Part shown: in pieces, positions 1 through 7,748 of the stretch
How positions within the stretch are numbered: the first letter of the stretch is position 1
How the letters are laid out: each line of letters begins with the position of its first letter
DNA from: Alphaproteobacteria bacterium
Lineage (GTDB): Bacteria > Pseudomonadota > Alphaproteobacteria > Paracaedibacterales > VGCI01
DNA length: 46,039 bases
Direction: 5' to 3'
Assembly: GCA_019746225.1 (NCBI GenBank)
Contig: JAIESE010000032.1
Span: 1 to 46,039 of the forward strand
The notes under the pieces: generated by a model
Databases searched by the model: none
Told to the model about the DNA's origin: nothing
The model's input: only the letters and a program-made list of their open reading frames with translations
Position numbers and translations under genes: made by a program

Positions 1-81
1 GTTGAGACGGCAGACCTAGAAGCCGTTTTCCCCTGGATAGAGTGGTCATATGCGGAAAATAAGCATCTTATAACGCCCTAA
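1..81 (+). CDS. C-terminal end of an unidentified protein (cut by window edge)
   Basis: Frame 1 is open from the first base and ends in TAA at 79-81, giving a 26-residue tail that contains FPWIEWSY and ends KHLITP. The residues look protein-like (Trp and aromatic residues, no low complexity). The family cannot be recognised from this short piece. It would be convergent with the outer-membrane protein gene that ends at position 87. The frame could be open by chance. Confidence 0.4.
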   Translation, partial: VETADLEAVFPWIEWSYAENKHLITP

Positions 82-86
82 AGTGG

Positions 87-971
87 CTAAAATTCTTTTG
101 CAATCCCAACCCAAAACTTGTTCTTACCCAAACGAAACTGTTTTCCAGCTTCGTTCGTGTTTGTCCAAAAGAGGTCCTTTGCTGAGGTTGTTTCAGCATT
201 GGCTGAAAGAAGGAGTTCCCCAAAACTTTTTGGCGTAAGGTAAGTCACACCCGCCATATATCGTGCATAAGAAAGGAAACTATAGTTTCGGATCTTCCAA
301 TATCCAGCTGTTAATTTGAATTTTAGTCGCTCCTCCGTACAGGGAACCGGAATGGTCAAACTTGCCTCAGTGTAATATGACCATTTTGTATTCGGGGGGT
401 TTTCTCTTCCCCGAGTGGGATCTCTTTCCGCTATATCATTCGCCAAGAATGGGGTCAAACCGGTAACGTTTGTTGGTTGTACTGCCACAAACATCGAAAA
501 CCATTTGTAGGCAAATGCGGGAACAAATTCCAACATATTAAATGTATCTCTGTGCTCATTGCTCGCATAACATCCAGGATAGTAGAGACCTTGAACCCTA
601 AAGTTCACTGATAAATCTTTATTAAATTGATGCGCATACCCAACATATGGGCTTAATTCCAAGCTCGATCCATTGGGTGCGGTCGCTGCATCAATGTTTG
701 ACCCCCATAGCCCCGCATAAAAACCTTCATCTCTTTCTTGGCTGATCTTCAATTCGCCTTGAATCACCCCTGTGTTTAAGGACTCTGATATCCCACGATA
801 GGAGTAATTTGTAAAGAATCCGACATTCCCATAAAGATCAAAATATTTGTTGGTAGATTCCTTTTTAACTGAATCCGACTTTCCGATAAAGCTACTCCCA
901 GCTTCAACGGCAGCATTCGTATAAGTCGGAATTAAACATATAGTCAAAAACACAAGGGCCTTTAGACGCAT
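87..971 (-). CDS. TorF-like putative outer-membrane protein (Gcw_chp family)
   Basis: About 294 residues. The ATG at 971 is preferred over the longer frame: it has a GGAG nine bases upstream and begins a clear signal peptide (MRLKALVFLTICLIPTYTNA). The mature part has the family's usual start (YGNVGFFTNYSYRGIS), then alternating aromatic/polar strands typical of a small beta-barrel, and ends in Phe (KEF), as outer-membrane proteins commonly do. Members of this family (TIGR02001/TorF) are predicted porins of poorly defined substrate. It stands alone, reading toward the window edge. Family assignment is by pattern only; the transported substrate is unknown. Confidence 0.7.
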   Translation of the reverse strand: MRLKALVFLTICLIPTYTNAAVEAGSSFIGKSDSVKKESTNKYFDLYGNVGFFTNYSYRGISESLNTGVIQGELKISQERDEGFYAGLWGSNIDAATAPNGSSLELSPYVGYAHQFNKDLSVNFRVQGLYYPGCYASNEHRDTFNMLEFVPAFAYKWFSMFVAVQPTNVTGLTPFLANDIAERDPTRGRENPPNTKWSYYTEASLTIPVPCTEERLKFKLTAGYWKIRNYSFLSYARYMAGVTYLTPKSFGELLLSANAETTSAKDLFWTNTNEAGKQFRLGKNKFWVGIAKEF

Positions 972-1288
972 CTGCCAATACTCCACTTTAAATTTTGCCC
1001 CCAATCCGCAATCGAAGGCAGACTCCACATATTTTTTATGATTTTAAAAAAATTTTACAAAAAATTAATTTAAATTTGCATCTATATTCCAGCAAATCAT
1101 ATTTTATATGCTTTTACAAGTCGTTTTGAAAGATAATTTGGAGTCTCGGAACCCTAGGAACCCCTTGCTTCTCACCCTTGCTACCTATGAGAAATTGCCC
1201 CTTTAATCGGGAAAAGATGAACCATTTATTGTTTTTCTTGACAAAATCTGATATACATAGTCCACACTTAACGTTGTAGGTTGATTTT

Positions 1289-2170
1289 ATGATCACTATT
1301 TCCCGTAATCGTTTACTGAATGAGTTCACACAACCCCGCCGCCGTCAATTAATTGATGGTGTGGGGAAGACTATTTATGACGGACCGGAGCCCGAGACAC
1401 ACGTTTTGTACTTTAAAGACGAGGTTGCTATTACAAATCAGGTCGTCACCGTCAATGGCAAAGGCATTCTCAACAATCGTATTTCTGAACTCTTAATGTC
1501 ACGCTTGAATGAATTGGGTATTGATACGCACTACATTCGCACTCTCAATATGCGTGAACAGTTGGTGCATACGACGGAGTCCATGCCGTTTGTTGTAACC
1601 CTTCATAACGTTGCCTCAGGAGCCTTTGCAAGACGCCTTGGTTTAGAAGAAGGGATGCCCTTTTCAAAACCTATCCTCGAGTTTTCCTTGCGTTCTGAAG
1701 AGCTGGACAATCCAGTGGTTGCAGCCGAACATTTAACAGCACTGGGCTGGAGTCGCTTTGAAGAAATTGACGATATTATCCTCACTTCACAGAGAATAAA
1801 TGACTTTATGAGTGGTCAATTTTTAGCCCTCAACATGCGTCTAATCAGCTTCACCCTTGATTTTGGTCGCTTCTATGGCACAGACCAGATGGATTCACAA
1901 ATTATGATTACGGACGACTTATGTCCTGATACCTGTAACATTCTAGACCTGACCACCGGTATGCGCCTAGATCGTCAAGGTATTGAAGATAACCCTGCTC
2001 ATGCAGAAGGCATTTACCAAGAAGTTGCCCGTCGTTTCGGTGTCCTCAGCTTAGAAGCCCCAGAAAACAATCAACCTGGCCCATCTCAAGATATTTTTGT
2101 TCAAAAGAAGCCCCTTAAGAAAAAGAGTCTTAAGCAGAGAAAAAAACCCCATGGCCATAACAGCCTCTGA
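1289..2170 (+). CDS. purC: Divergent SAICAR synthetase (PurC-like), orphan
   Basis: 293 residues. PurC joins aspartate to CAIR in purine synthesis. Family landmarks are visible: an N-terminal glycine strand (GVGKTIYDGPEPET, ~24-37), FKDE (~42-45), NGKGILNNRIS (~56-66), NMREQL (~87-92), EFGR-like DFGRF (~191-195) and DDLCPDTC (~209-216). Several usually conserved residues differ: VVRN in typical PurC is TLHN here (~104-107), the DEISPD(T/S)CRLWD block reads DDLCPDTCNILD, and the DKDRFR segment reads DRQGIEDN. This resembles the divergent PurC of Rickettsia as I remember it. A basic tail (256-293, rich in Lys) extends past the usual end and overlaps bolA by 20 bases. purS, purQ and purL, which usually follow in alphaproteobacteria, are absent. 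Catalytic activity is uncertain. Confidence 0.85.
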   Translation: MITISRNRLLNEFTQPRRRQLIDGVGKTIYDGPEPETHVLYFKDEVAITNQVVTVNGKGILNNRISELLMSRLNELGIDTHYIRTLNMREQLVHTTESMPFVVTLHNVASGAFARRLGLEEGMPFSKPILEFSLRSEELDNPVVAAEHLTALGWSRFEEIDDIILTSQRINDFMSGQFLALNMRLISFTLDFGRFYGTDQMDSQIMITDDLCPDTCNILDLTTGMRLDRQGIEDNPAHAEGIYQEVARRFGVLSLEAPENNQPGPSQDIFVQKKPLKKKSLKQRKKPHGHNSL

Positions 2171-2420
2171 AATCAAGAAATTCATACAAGCTGCGATTCC
2201 CGATGCCACATTAACGATCGAGGATTTAGCGGGGGATGGGGACCACTATGCCGTCCACGTGATCTCACCAGCATTTGCCTCCAAAAGTCGCATACAACAA
2301 CACCAAATGGTTTATGAAGCATTGGGAGGGCGCGTTGGAGAACAGCTTCACGCCTTATCTATAAAAACATCTGTACCCCCTGTAACACCGTCCCTAACTA
2401 TTGTAGAAAGTGAGTCCTAA
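2151..2420 (+). CDS. bolA: BolA family protein
   Basis: 89 residues from the ATG at 2151 (MAITASEIKKFI). The frame is open further upstream, but that part overlaps the purC tail and has no BolA similarity. It contains the BolA core DGDHYAVHVISPAF and the C-terminal helix with HQMVYEALGG. BolA proteins bind an Fe-S cluster together with a CGFS monothiol glutaredoxin, and that partner is the next gene, only three bases downstream. The start lies inside the last 20 bases of purC, so translation is probably coupled. Role: Fe-S trafficking in the cytoplasm, inferred from family and neighbour. Confidence 0.9.
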   Translation: MAITASEIKKFIQAAIPDATLTIEDLAGDGDHYAVHVISPAFASKSRIQQHQMVYEALGGRVGEQLHALSIKTSVPPVTPSLTIVESES

Positions 2421-2423
2421 ATC

Positions 2424-2756
2424 ATGGCCGATCAAGCCACCCTCGATCTAATCCAAGCCTATATTACTGAAAACTCTGTTGTTCTCTATATGAAGGGCAC
2501 CGCAGAAATGCCGCAATGTGGCTTTTCTTCCATTGTCGTACAACTCCTCACAGAGCTTGAGGTACCTTTCAAAATCGTCAATGTGTTGAATGACCCCAAT
2601 ATCCGCAACGGCATTAAAAAATTCAGCAACTGGCCAACCATTCCACAATTGTATATCATGGGTGAGTTTGTTGGTGGTTGTGATATTGTGAAAGAAATGT
2701 ACCAAAATGGGGAATTACAAGCCCTCTTAAAGAGCAAACAAATCCTCGCCGCTTGA
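2424..2756 (+). CDS. grxD: Monothiol glutaredoxin Grx4/GrxD (CGFS type)
   Basis: 110 residues, the usual length. The active-site motif is PQCGFSS near residue 30, preceded by VLYMKGT, with the cis-Pro segment WPTIPQLYI and the glutathione-binding GGCDIV later. CGFS glutaredoxins carry [2Fe-2S] clusters with BolA proteins and hand them to acceptors. It sits directly behind bolA, the common alphaproteobacterial arrangement. The gene is complete and shows no odd residues. It ends 28 bases from the convergent tldE gene. Confidence 0.95.
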   Translation: MADQATLDLIQAYITENSVVLYMKGTAEMPQCGFSSIVVQLLTELEVPFKIVNVLNDPNIRNGIKKFSNWPTIPQLYIMGEFVGGCDIVKEMYQNGELQALLKSKQILAA

Positions 2757-2784
2757 AAGGGACATTGAACAGTATTTAAATCCC

Positions 2785-4110
2785 CTACAACACAAATGTG
2801 AAGTCATTTACCAGCATGCCGGGGGCCTTAAGGATGCCGAGCTCCCGCTCATAATAAGTTCCCGTTTTTGGGGAATTTTCTGCTTTGTTTGTAAATCCGA
2901 CCAATCCTGGACCCCAAAAGTGATACAAGGATTCGTCAAACCGCAAATCCTTGACCGGTGCCACGATCTTACCACCTTCCACCCAAAAACACCCAAAACG
3001 GGTCATTCCGGTCAGACTCCCCTGCTGGATATCACTCCAATTCAAATAATGTAAATCGGAAACATACAGACCCGTATCCAAGGCCTCCAATTCTTTATCA
3101 GAAGCAAGATGGCCGGGTAAAATTTCTGGGCTGCGCAAACTTTCGCCGGAAGCAGCAAAGTTGGACTCTAAACCATATTCTGTAGCAGACCGCGACGAAC
3201 AGAGCAGATTCCGAAATTGGCCTCCCTCCACAATGGACAAGATCTCAGGAGCGATTTCGCCTCGTTGATTGAAAGGCGGAATTTCGCCGCCCGTAAAATT
3301 TTCACGAAGGGTAAAATAAGGAGAGAGAGCACTTTGTCCATCCACGAGCTTCTTTAAAGCACATTGACCATTTTGATAGGCGTCACGACTCGCAACCCCC
3401 ATGCCCGAAATCGCCTCGAGAAGCGTGGCAACCGCCGATGGACTAAAATAGGTGCGATACTTTTTTCGCTCTAAAGTTCTCAATGGATGACTCAATTGCT
3501 CTAGTTGATATAGTTTTTTTTGAATCAGCGCATCAAACACGTTATCCTGCCATTGTCGGCCCCCATAGAGACCTTTCACCGCCTGCTGATTTTGCGTATA
3601 AAAGGAAAAATCCAAGGAAAACGTTGAGGTCATAAACCATTGATTCAACCCCTTCGAGTTTGAATTTGCCCGAACACTCTCACCGGCAGCCAATATCCCC
3701 ACAAAGTCCGTCCCTTGAACTTTTTCCAAAGCGGCATTCACCAAAGAATATCGATCCACCTTTTGGCTGGATTCTTGAAAGAATTGACCCTTTTCCGTTG
3801 GCAATTGAAGGAAGGGATCTTCCGGAAGATGCTCAACCTCAAGTCGACACCGCTGAAGGGCCTCTCGACAAACCATAAGATCTGTTTCCGGCTGGAAAGT
3901 AAAAGGAACGTTCATCTTCACATTTCTTTTATTTTTGAAATAACTAAGCTCCACAAATCCTTGCTGAACTTCCAGGCTCTGACGCACTTTGGCTTGAGTC
4001 ATGCGCACAAAAAAGGAATCCTCCGCAGACAGGGAAAGCGCCAATGACTCGCCCTCTTTTATTTCTTGCAGGAGCTTAGTGGAAACGGTGTTCCAAGGGT
4101 CTTGAATCAT
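2785..4110 (-). CDS. TldE/PmbA-like partner of the TldD protease
   Basis: About 441 residues. A GTG at 4113 also opens the frame, but the ATG at 4110 has GGAGG six bases upstream and overlaps the tldD stop by one base (TGATG), implying translational coupling. The protein lacks the HExxxH metal motif found in its neighbour, as expected for the non-metal TldE/PmbA half. It carries family segments such as SDLHYLNWSDIQQGSLTGMT and RFGCFWVEGG near the C-terminus. TldD and TldE form a heterodimeric metalloprotease that degrades unfolded peptides and matures some peptide toxins. This version is rather divergent from enterobacterial PmbA, so the symbol is withheld. Confidence 0.8.
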   Translation of the reverse strand: MIQDPWNTVSTKLLQEIKEGESLALSLSAEDSFFVRMTQAKVRQSLEVQQGFVELSYFKNKRNVKMNVPFTFQPETDLMVCREALQRCRLEVEHLPEDPFLQLPTEKGQFFQESSQKVDRYSLVNAALEKVQGTDFVGILAAGESVRANSNSKGLNQWFMTSTFSLDFSFYTQNQQAVKGLYGGRQWQDNVFDALIQKKLYQLEQLSHPLRTLERKKYRTYFSPSAVATLLEAISGMGVASRDAYQNGQCALKKLVDGQSALSPYFTLRENFTGGEIPPFNQRGEIAPEILSIVEGGQFRNLLCSSRSATEYGLESNFAASGESLRSPEILPGHLASDKELEALDTGLYVSDLHYLNWSDIQQGSLTGMTRFGCFWVEGGKIVAPVKDLRFDESLYHFWGPGLVGFTNKAENSPKTGTYYERELGILKAPGMLVNDFTFVL

Positions 4111-5534
4111 CACGCGCCTCCCCCAAATACTTCTACATCTGTGAATAAACAGGGAGGGGTTGCGTGCCCTACGCGCATCAATTGGTTGGGCTCCCCCTTC
4201 CCGCAGTACATACTACCATGAATTTCATAATCCGCATGATCGCCCACCATTTTCAACCCTTTCCAAAAGGGGGTTGTAATGCCCCTATAATTCGGATTTC
4301 GAACAGTTTTAGTGAGCTTGCCATTCTCGATCACTTGACCATACTCACAACCAAATTGAAATTTGTTTCGATAATCATCAATCGACCAGGATTTATTGGT
4401 TTTCATCAACACGCCCCGCTCGGTCGCGGCAATCATCTCGTCAAGACTTGAGGATCCTGGTTCAATGTTGATATTGGCAATGCGATCGATGGGCGTGCGA
4501 TTCCACGAATACCCCTTGGCTGAAGAAACGCCAGGAAGCTTTGATCTGCGCTGACTTTCTAGCCCCCCAATTCCTCTCAACAACTGCCCTTCCTTAATAA
4601 GGTACTGACGTGTCGCTGGAGCCCCATTGTCATCATATTGATAGCTGGCCAATTCGTGAGGCACCCCAGGGTCGAAGGTCACATTGAGAAGATCTGAACC
4701 ATACTGCAGCGTCCCAAAATCTTGGGGTTTGATAAAACTCCACCCTGCATAATTGCGCTCATCCCCAAGGATACGATCTAATTCCAAAGGGTGGCCGATG
4801 GATTCATGAATTTGTAGATACAATTGATCCGGCATCAGAAGCAGGTCATAGACGCCCGTCGGACACACATCACAGTGAGATAATTCAATAGCTTCCGCCG
4901 CAATGCGGGTCGCTTGTTCTTTTAATAGAGCTTCCTCAAAAAACTCATCTCCTGCTTGGGCTACCCGAAAGCCATTCGTTCTCGTTTGGATAATGTTTCC
5001 CTCTTGAGCTGTGGCAAGCAGTTGAACGCCGCGCTTTTGAAAGGTTTGAGTAAAATTTGCCCCGTTTGAACTGACAAACGACATATCTTCTTCAATCGAC
5101 ATAAACATCGCTTCTGTATTAATGATCTTGTCATTCATCTTTAACAGGCAAGAAATCTCAACAGCCAACTCATTTAGAGGGCTTTTTGAGACCTTTGCAG
5201 AAGATTGAGTTGGGCTTTTATAACTACCTGTCGACGGGGGCCGTAGGGAAGGATCAAAGGGAAATAGTTGATACTTGGCAAGCCTTTTAGCTTGTTCAAC
5301 AGCTCGTCTTGCGGCCTTTTTCACCCCGTCTAGAGAAAGGTCACTAGTCCCCGCATAGGCAAACTGTCCTTGAATCAACACTTCAACCATCATGCCAACA
5401 TCGTGGCTTATTGATAAGGGATCAAGATTTCCGTTGCGCGCAAACCGGACCGTCATATGTTCTTTAACAAGTCGTAAACCTACCCAATCCGCTTGAATAT
5501 CAAGAGAGGACAGAAGGTGTTGTAAATCTAGCAT
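4110..5534 (-). CDS. tldD: TldD-like metalloprotease subunit
   Basis: 474 residues from ATG 5534, which has AGAGG eight bases upstream; an upstream TTG in frame at 5570 lacks such a site. The zinc motif HESIGHPLELD (HExxxH) is present, followed by GDERNYAGWSF, and the C-terminal domain has MYCGKGEPNQ and GHATPPCLF. In the TldDE complex this subunit holds the metal centre and cleaves unfolded polypeptides. It is co-transcribed with the tldE-like gene that overlaps its stop codon. Both subunits appear intact, so the complex is probably active. Confidence 0.88.
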   Translation of the reverse strand: MLDLQHLLSSLDIQADWVGLRLVKEHMTVRFARNGNLDPLSISHDVGMMVEVLIQGQFAYAGTSDLSLDGVKKAARRAVEQAKRLAKYQLFPFDPSLRPPSTGSYKSPTQSSAKVSKSPLNELAVEISCLLKMNDKIINTEAMFMSIEEDMSFVSSNGANFTQTFQKRGVQLLATAQEGNIIQTRTNGFRVAQAGDEFFEEALLKEQATRIAAEAIELSHCDVCPTGVYDLLLMPDQLYLQIHESIGHPLELDRILGDERNYAGWSFIKPQDFGTLQYGSDLLNVTFDPGVPHELASYQYDDNGAPATRQYLIKEGQLLRGIGGLESQRRSKLPGVSSAKGYSWNRTPIDRIANINIEPGSSSLDEMIAATERGVLMKTNKSWSIDDYRNKFQFGCEYGQVIENGKLTKTVRNPNYRGITTPFWKGLKMVGDHADYEIHGSMYCGKGEPNQLMRVGHATPPCLFTDVEVFGGGA

Positions 5535-5777
5535 TATATTAACCTCTAGAGATTCCGAGTCATTTAACAAGAGTATATCATATTCTTTTTAAAAGAAGCA
5601 TTAAGATGAAAAAATTATAGTGGAAAACCAGGTAGCGGTTTCTCCAACGTTTTGGCCCTGAGCTTAAGTTTCCTTAGCAATTTAAGCATCTTATTTAAAA
5701 AATGTGAGAAATGACAACTGCCATTCTCAAAAAAACCTTTGTCAAGGGGAACAGGGTATGCTACCAAAAGAAGGTGT

Positions 5778-5853
5778 TCCCCGGTAGCTCAGTTGGTAGA
5801 GCAAGTGGCTGTTAACCACTGGGTCGGCGGTTCGAGTCCGTCCCGGGGAGCCA
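5778..5853 (+). tRNA. tRNA-Asn (anticodon GTT)
   Basis: A cloverleaf can be drawn by eye. Acceptor strand TCCCCGG (5778-5784) pairs with CCGGGGA (5843-5849). The D-arm is GCTCAGTTGGTAGAGC, and the anticodon stem AGTGG/CCACT encloses the loop CTGTTAA with anticodon GTT. The T-arm contains GGTTCGAGTCC. The discriminator is G, and CCA is encoded at 5851-5853. Confidence 0.97.
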
Positions 5854-6764
5854 TTCTAGCCAACAGAATAAAATAATTTCTGCAATTTAATTATTAGACG
5901 GCTCTATACCCTCTGTATTAATACCCCCAGCAACAAAGCATTCAAACTATTTTCAATTATAGGTTAACTTGTAAATGGAACTAACACATCTTAAATAATT
6001 TGCCTGTATTTCTTGAGATAAATTATTCCGATGAGAGACTTTGCGGACAGGCCTTTAAGAATAACAAAGGTGTTCTCAAACTTTTAGTAAGAAGTTGATG
6101 AGAGCGATGACTTCAAGTTGTTTTTGTGAGCCTGATGCAAGTCTAATAAAACTTGTATTAATTTTGAAATTGCACCAGGCTCATAAACATTATGATGAGC
6201 CAGGGCTTTTAAATTTACACTTTGTTATGACGGTTAAGGAAGATAAACGTGCAAACGTCCGATTCCAAAACATTGTTGGAACGGTTTGGGAATGAGTGGG
6301 CAGAATCCCCATATTAATCTCAATAAAAACACCTTTGTGAACTGCTTCGTTCATTATCCCAGATGGGTATTCTAAATATTTTTTCGGCTCGCAAAAGCTC
6401 TACACAGTTTTATTGAGCTTCAGTATTGTTCATAGGCAGCTGATTTCTAAAACTTGTAAATTTCATGATAATAATAATCCTTTTTTTACAAAAAACAGAG
6501 TCTGTTTGGTCTCCCCGTGATCAACTTCCAATCACGGGGAATACATCATAAGGAGCTCTTCCTGCCCCCTAAAGTCAACCTCAAAATATTACATACATCT
6601 ATGAAAAATAAAAATATTCATAATTATCAAACTATTATATTGGTTATATTGCAAAACTTTAAAATGCAATCATAAATATACTTTTAACATTTTTGTTCAG
6701 CTATATGCTGATATATTAGCTTACATTTTAATGATTTACTAAATTAAGAGTGTTTGGAGTAAAT
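5854..6764. other. 911-bp AT-rich stretch without a convincing gene
   Basis: No frame here looks like a real protein; the one 66-codon frame (6095-6295) overlaps inverted repeats and has no recognisable content. Visible structure: an imperfect inverted repeat at 6127-6140/6170-6183 (TGAGCCTG[A/G]TGCAA, one mismatch), nested within a pair of 11-bp arms ACAAAGGTGTT (6064-6074 and, inverted, 6328-6338), and a separate perfect 10-bp hairpin at 6512-6540. This could be a decayed small mobile element or a structured RNA; I cannot tell which. Confidence 0.4.
6512..6540. repeat. Perfect 10-bp hairpin
   Basis: TCCCCGTGAT (6512-6521) and ATCACGGGGA (6531-6540) pair perfectly around the nine-base loop CAACTTCCA. 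No T-run follows on the plus strand. On the minus strand a T-rich stretch begins about 17 bases after the stem, which is far for an intrinsic terminator. There is no flanking gene it would obviously serve. Confidence 0.5.
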
Positions 6765-6981
6765 ATGAACCAAGATCTCGTCAAATGCTATTGGCATGAA
6801 ATATAAGGGTAAGGTGAAGCATCAATGGGGAAATATTTCATAGGACGATGTGCCCCAAATGAAGGGTTCTGTTGAAAAACTTTCAGGTATAATTCAACAA
6901 AGACACGGTTATGAAAAAGATCAAAAATAAAGTTAAATGCTGGAATTTTTAGAGAAAAACAACATGATTTCAAAGGACTAG
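6765..6981 (+). pseudogene. Decayed CsbD-family gene
   Basis: A GGAG ribosome site sits just before ATG 6765, and the frame starts MNQDLVKCYWHEI, then stops. In the shifted frame the text continues as CsbD: KGKVKHQWGNIS, DDVPQMKGSVEKLSG, IIQQRHGYEKDQK, then after two further stops MLEFLEKNN. These blocks follow the CsbD order (KGK..KWGKLTDDD, ..G...LQ.RYGY.KDQA..E...FL), so the gene is broken by one frameshift and at least three in-frame stops. An intact, exported CsbD gene lies 170 bases downstream. Confidence 0.8.
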
Positions 6982-6984
6982 ATA

Positions 6985-7137
6985 ATGAGAGCTGTATTAT
7001 TAATCGTGCTCATCTTGGTCATAATTGGTGCTTTGCCAACGTGGCCACATGCTCAAACATGGGGATATTATCCCAGTGGTGGGGGCGGAATTCTGCTGAT
7101 AATAATTATTATTTTGCTTATAACGGGGCGTTTATAA
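6985..7137 (+). CDS. DUF3309-type mini membrane protein (50 aa)
   Basis: 50 residues starting MRAVLLIVLILVIIGALPTW and ending ILLITGRL. It has one hydrophobic helix at each end and a Trp/Tyr/Gly-rich centre (WGYYPSGGGGIL), the hallmark of the DUF3309 family (LPTWP...WGY.PSGG...GR). An AAAGGA site lies about nine bases upstream. It sits between a dead and an intact csbD gene; DUF3309 and CsbD genes are often neighbours in stress-response regions of proteobacteria. The molecular function is not known. Confidence 0.75.
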   Translation: MRAVLLIVLILVIIGALPTWPHAQTWGYYPSGGGGILLIIIIILLITGRL

Positions 7138-7153
7138 AAAGGGACCAACAACA

Positions 7154-7537
7154 ATGAAAAATATTAAAACAACATCCTGTGCTTTGATGTTAACCTTTAT
7201 GGCATCCAACGCACTCCTGGGGACAACAACCCCTCAAGCCGCACCTCTACTAAGAACAGAGAATAGGGATAAAAATGACTCAACATTCCCTGTCGTTAAT
7301 GTGGATATTATCCAAGGTCGCTGGGAAGAAATAAAAGGGAAAATAAAAAAAAGGTGGGGGAAAATAACGGATGATGACCTTCTTCAAATAGAGGGCTCTT
7401 TCCAAGAAATTCATGGAGTGCTGCAAACAAAGTACGGTTATGATAAGATCCGCTCTGAAAAAGAGATCAAAAAATTCCTAAAGGAGAACAATATAAATCA
7501 CAACGAAGGTTGCGAAGTTAAACTTGATACTCCGTAG
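7154..7537 (+). CDS. CsbD-family protein with an N-terminal signal peptide
   Basis: 127 residues. Residues 1-30 form a signal peptide (MKNIKTTSCALMLTFMASNA, then an AA-rich cleavage region). Residues ~48-115 are a CsbD domain: GRWEEIKGKIKKRWGKITDD, DLLQIEGSFQEIHGVLQTKY, GYDK and IKKFLKENN. CsbD proteins are normally short (about 60-70 aa) cytoplasmic stress proteins with no export signal, so this copy appears to be redirected to the envelope or outside. It follows the DUF3309 gene by 16 bases and is probably co-transcribed with it. No function is proven for the family. Confidence 0.8.
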   Translation: MKNIKTTSCALMLTFMASNALLGTTTPQAAPLLRTENRDKNDSTFPVVNVDIIQGRWEEIKGKIKKRWGKITDDDLLQIEGSFQEIHGVLQTKYGYDKIRSEKEIKKFLKENNINHNEGCEVKLDTP

Positions 7538-7748
7538 AATTATGAGGGTTCATATGCAAAAATGAGCTTCGTATGGGCTAAGACTAAACTCATTGGTTAT
7601 TAACAGCATCTGTGAATCTTGTAACTTCTGAACCCTTATACACACTAGATAAAGTATTGCATTGCTGGGAATTAGGTATATATTGACATCAAGCGCAAAA
7701 GGGTAGGAGGTCTGGTGTACATTCTAAAATCCAGAAAATAATCAACAT

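Noticed and set aside
1238..1262. TTGACA before purC as a -35 box
   Set aside because: No acceptable -10 box lies 16-18 bases further; the TATA-like bases are only 8-10 away.
5746..5782. Inverted repeat GGGGAACA/TGTTCCCC reaching into the tRNA-Asn acceptor strand
   Set aside because: The left arm is probably upstream of the transcript start, so pairing in the RNA is unlikely; it may be chance.
6095..6295. 66-codon open frame in the AT-rich gap
   Set aside because: It runs across the inverted repeat 6127-6183, so its residues reflect repeat structure, and no family is recognisable.
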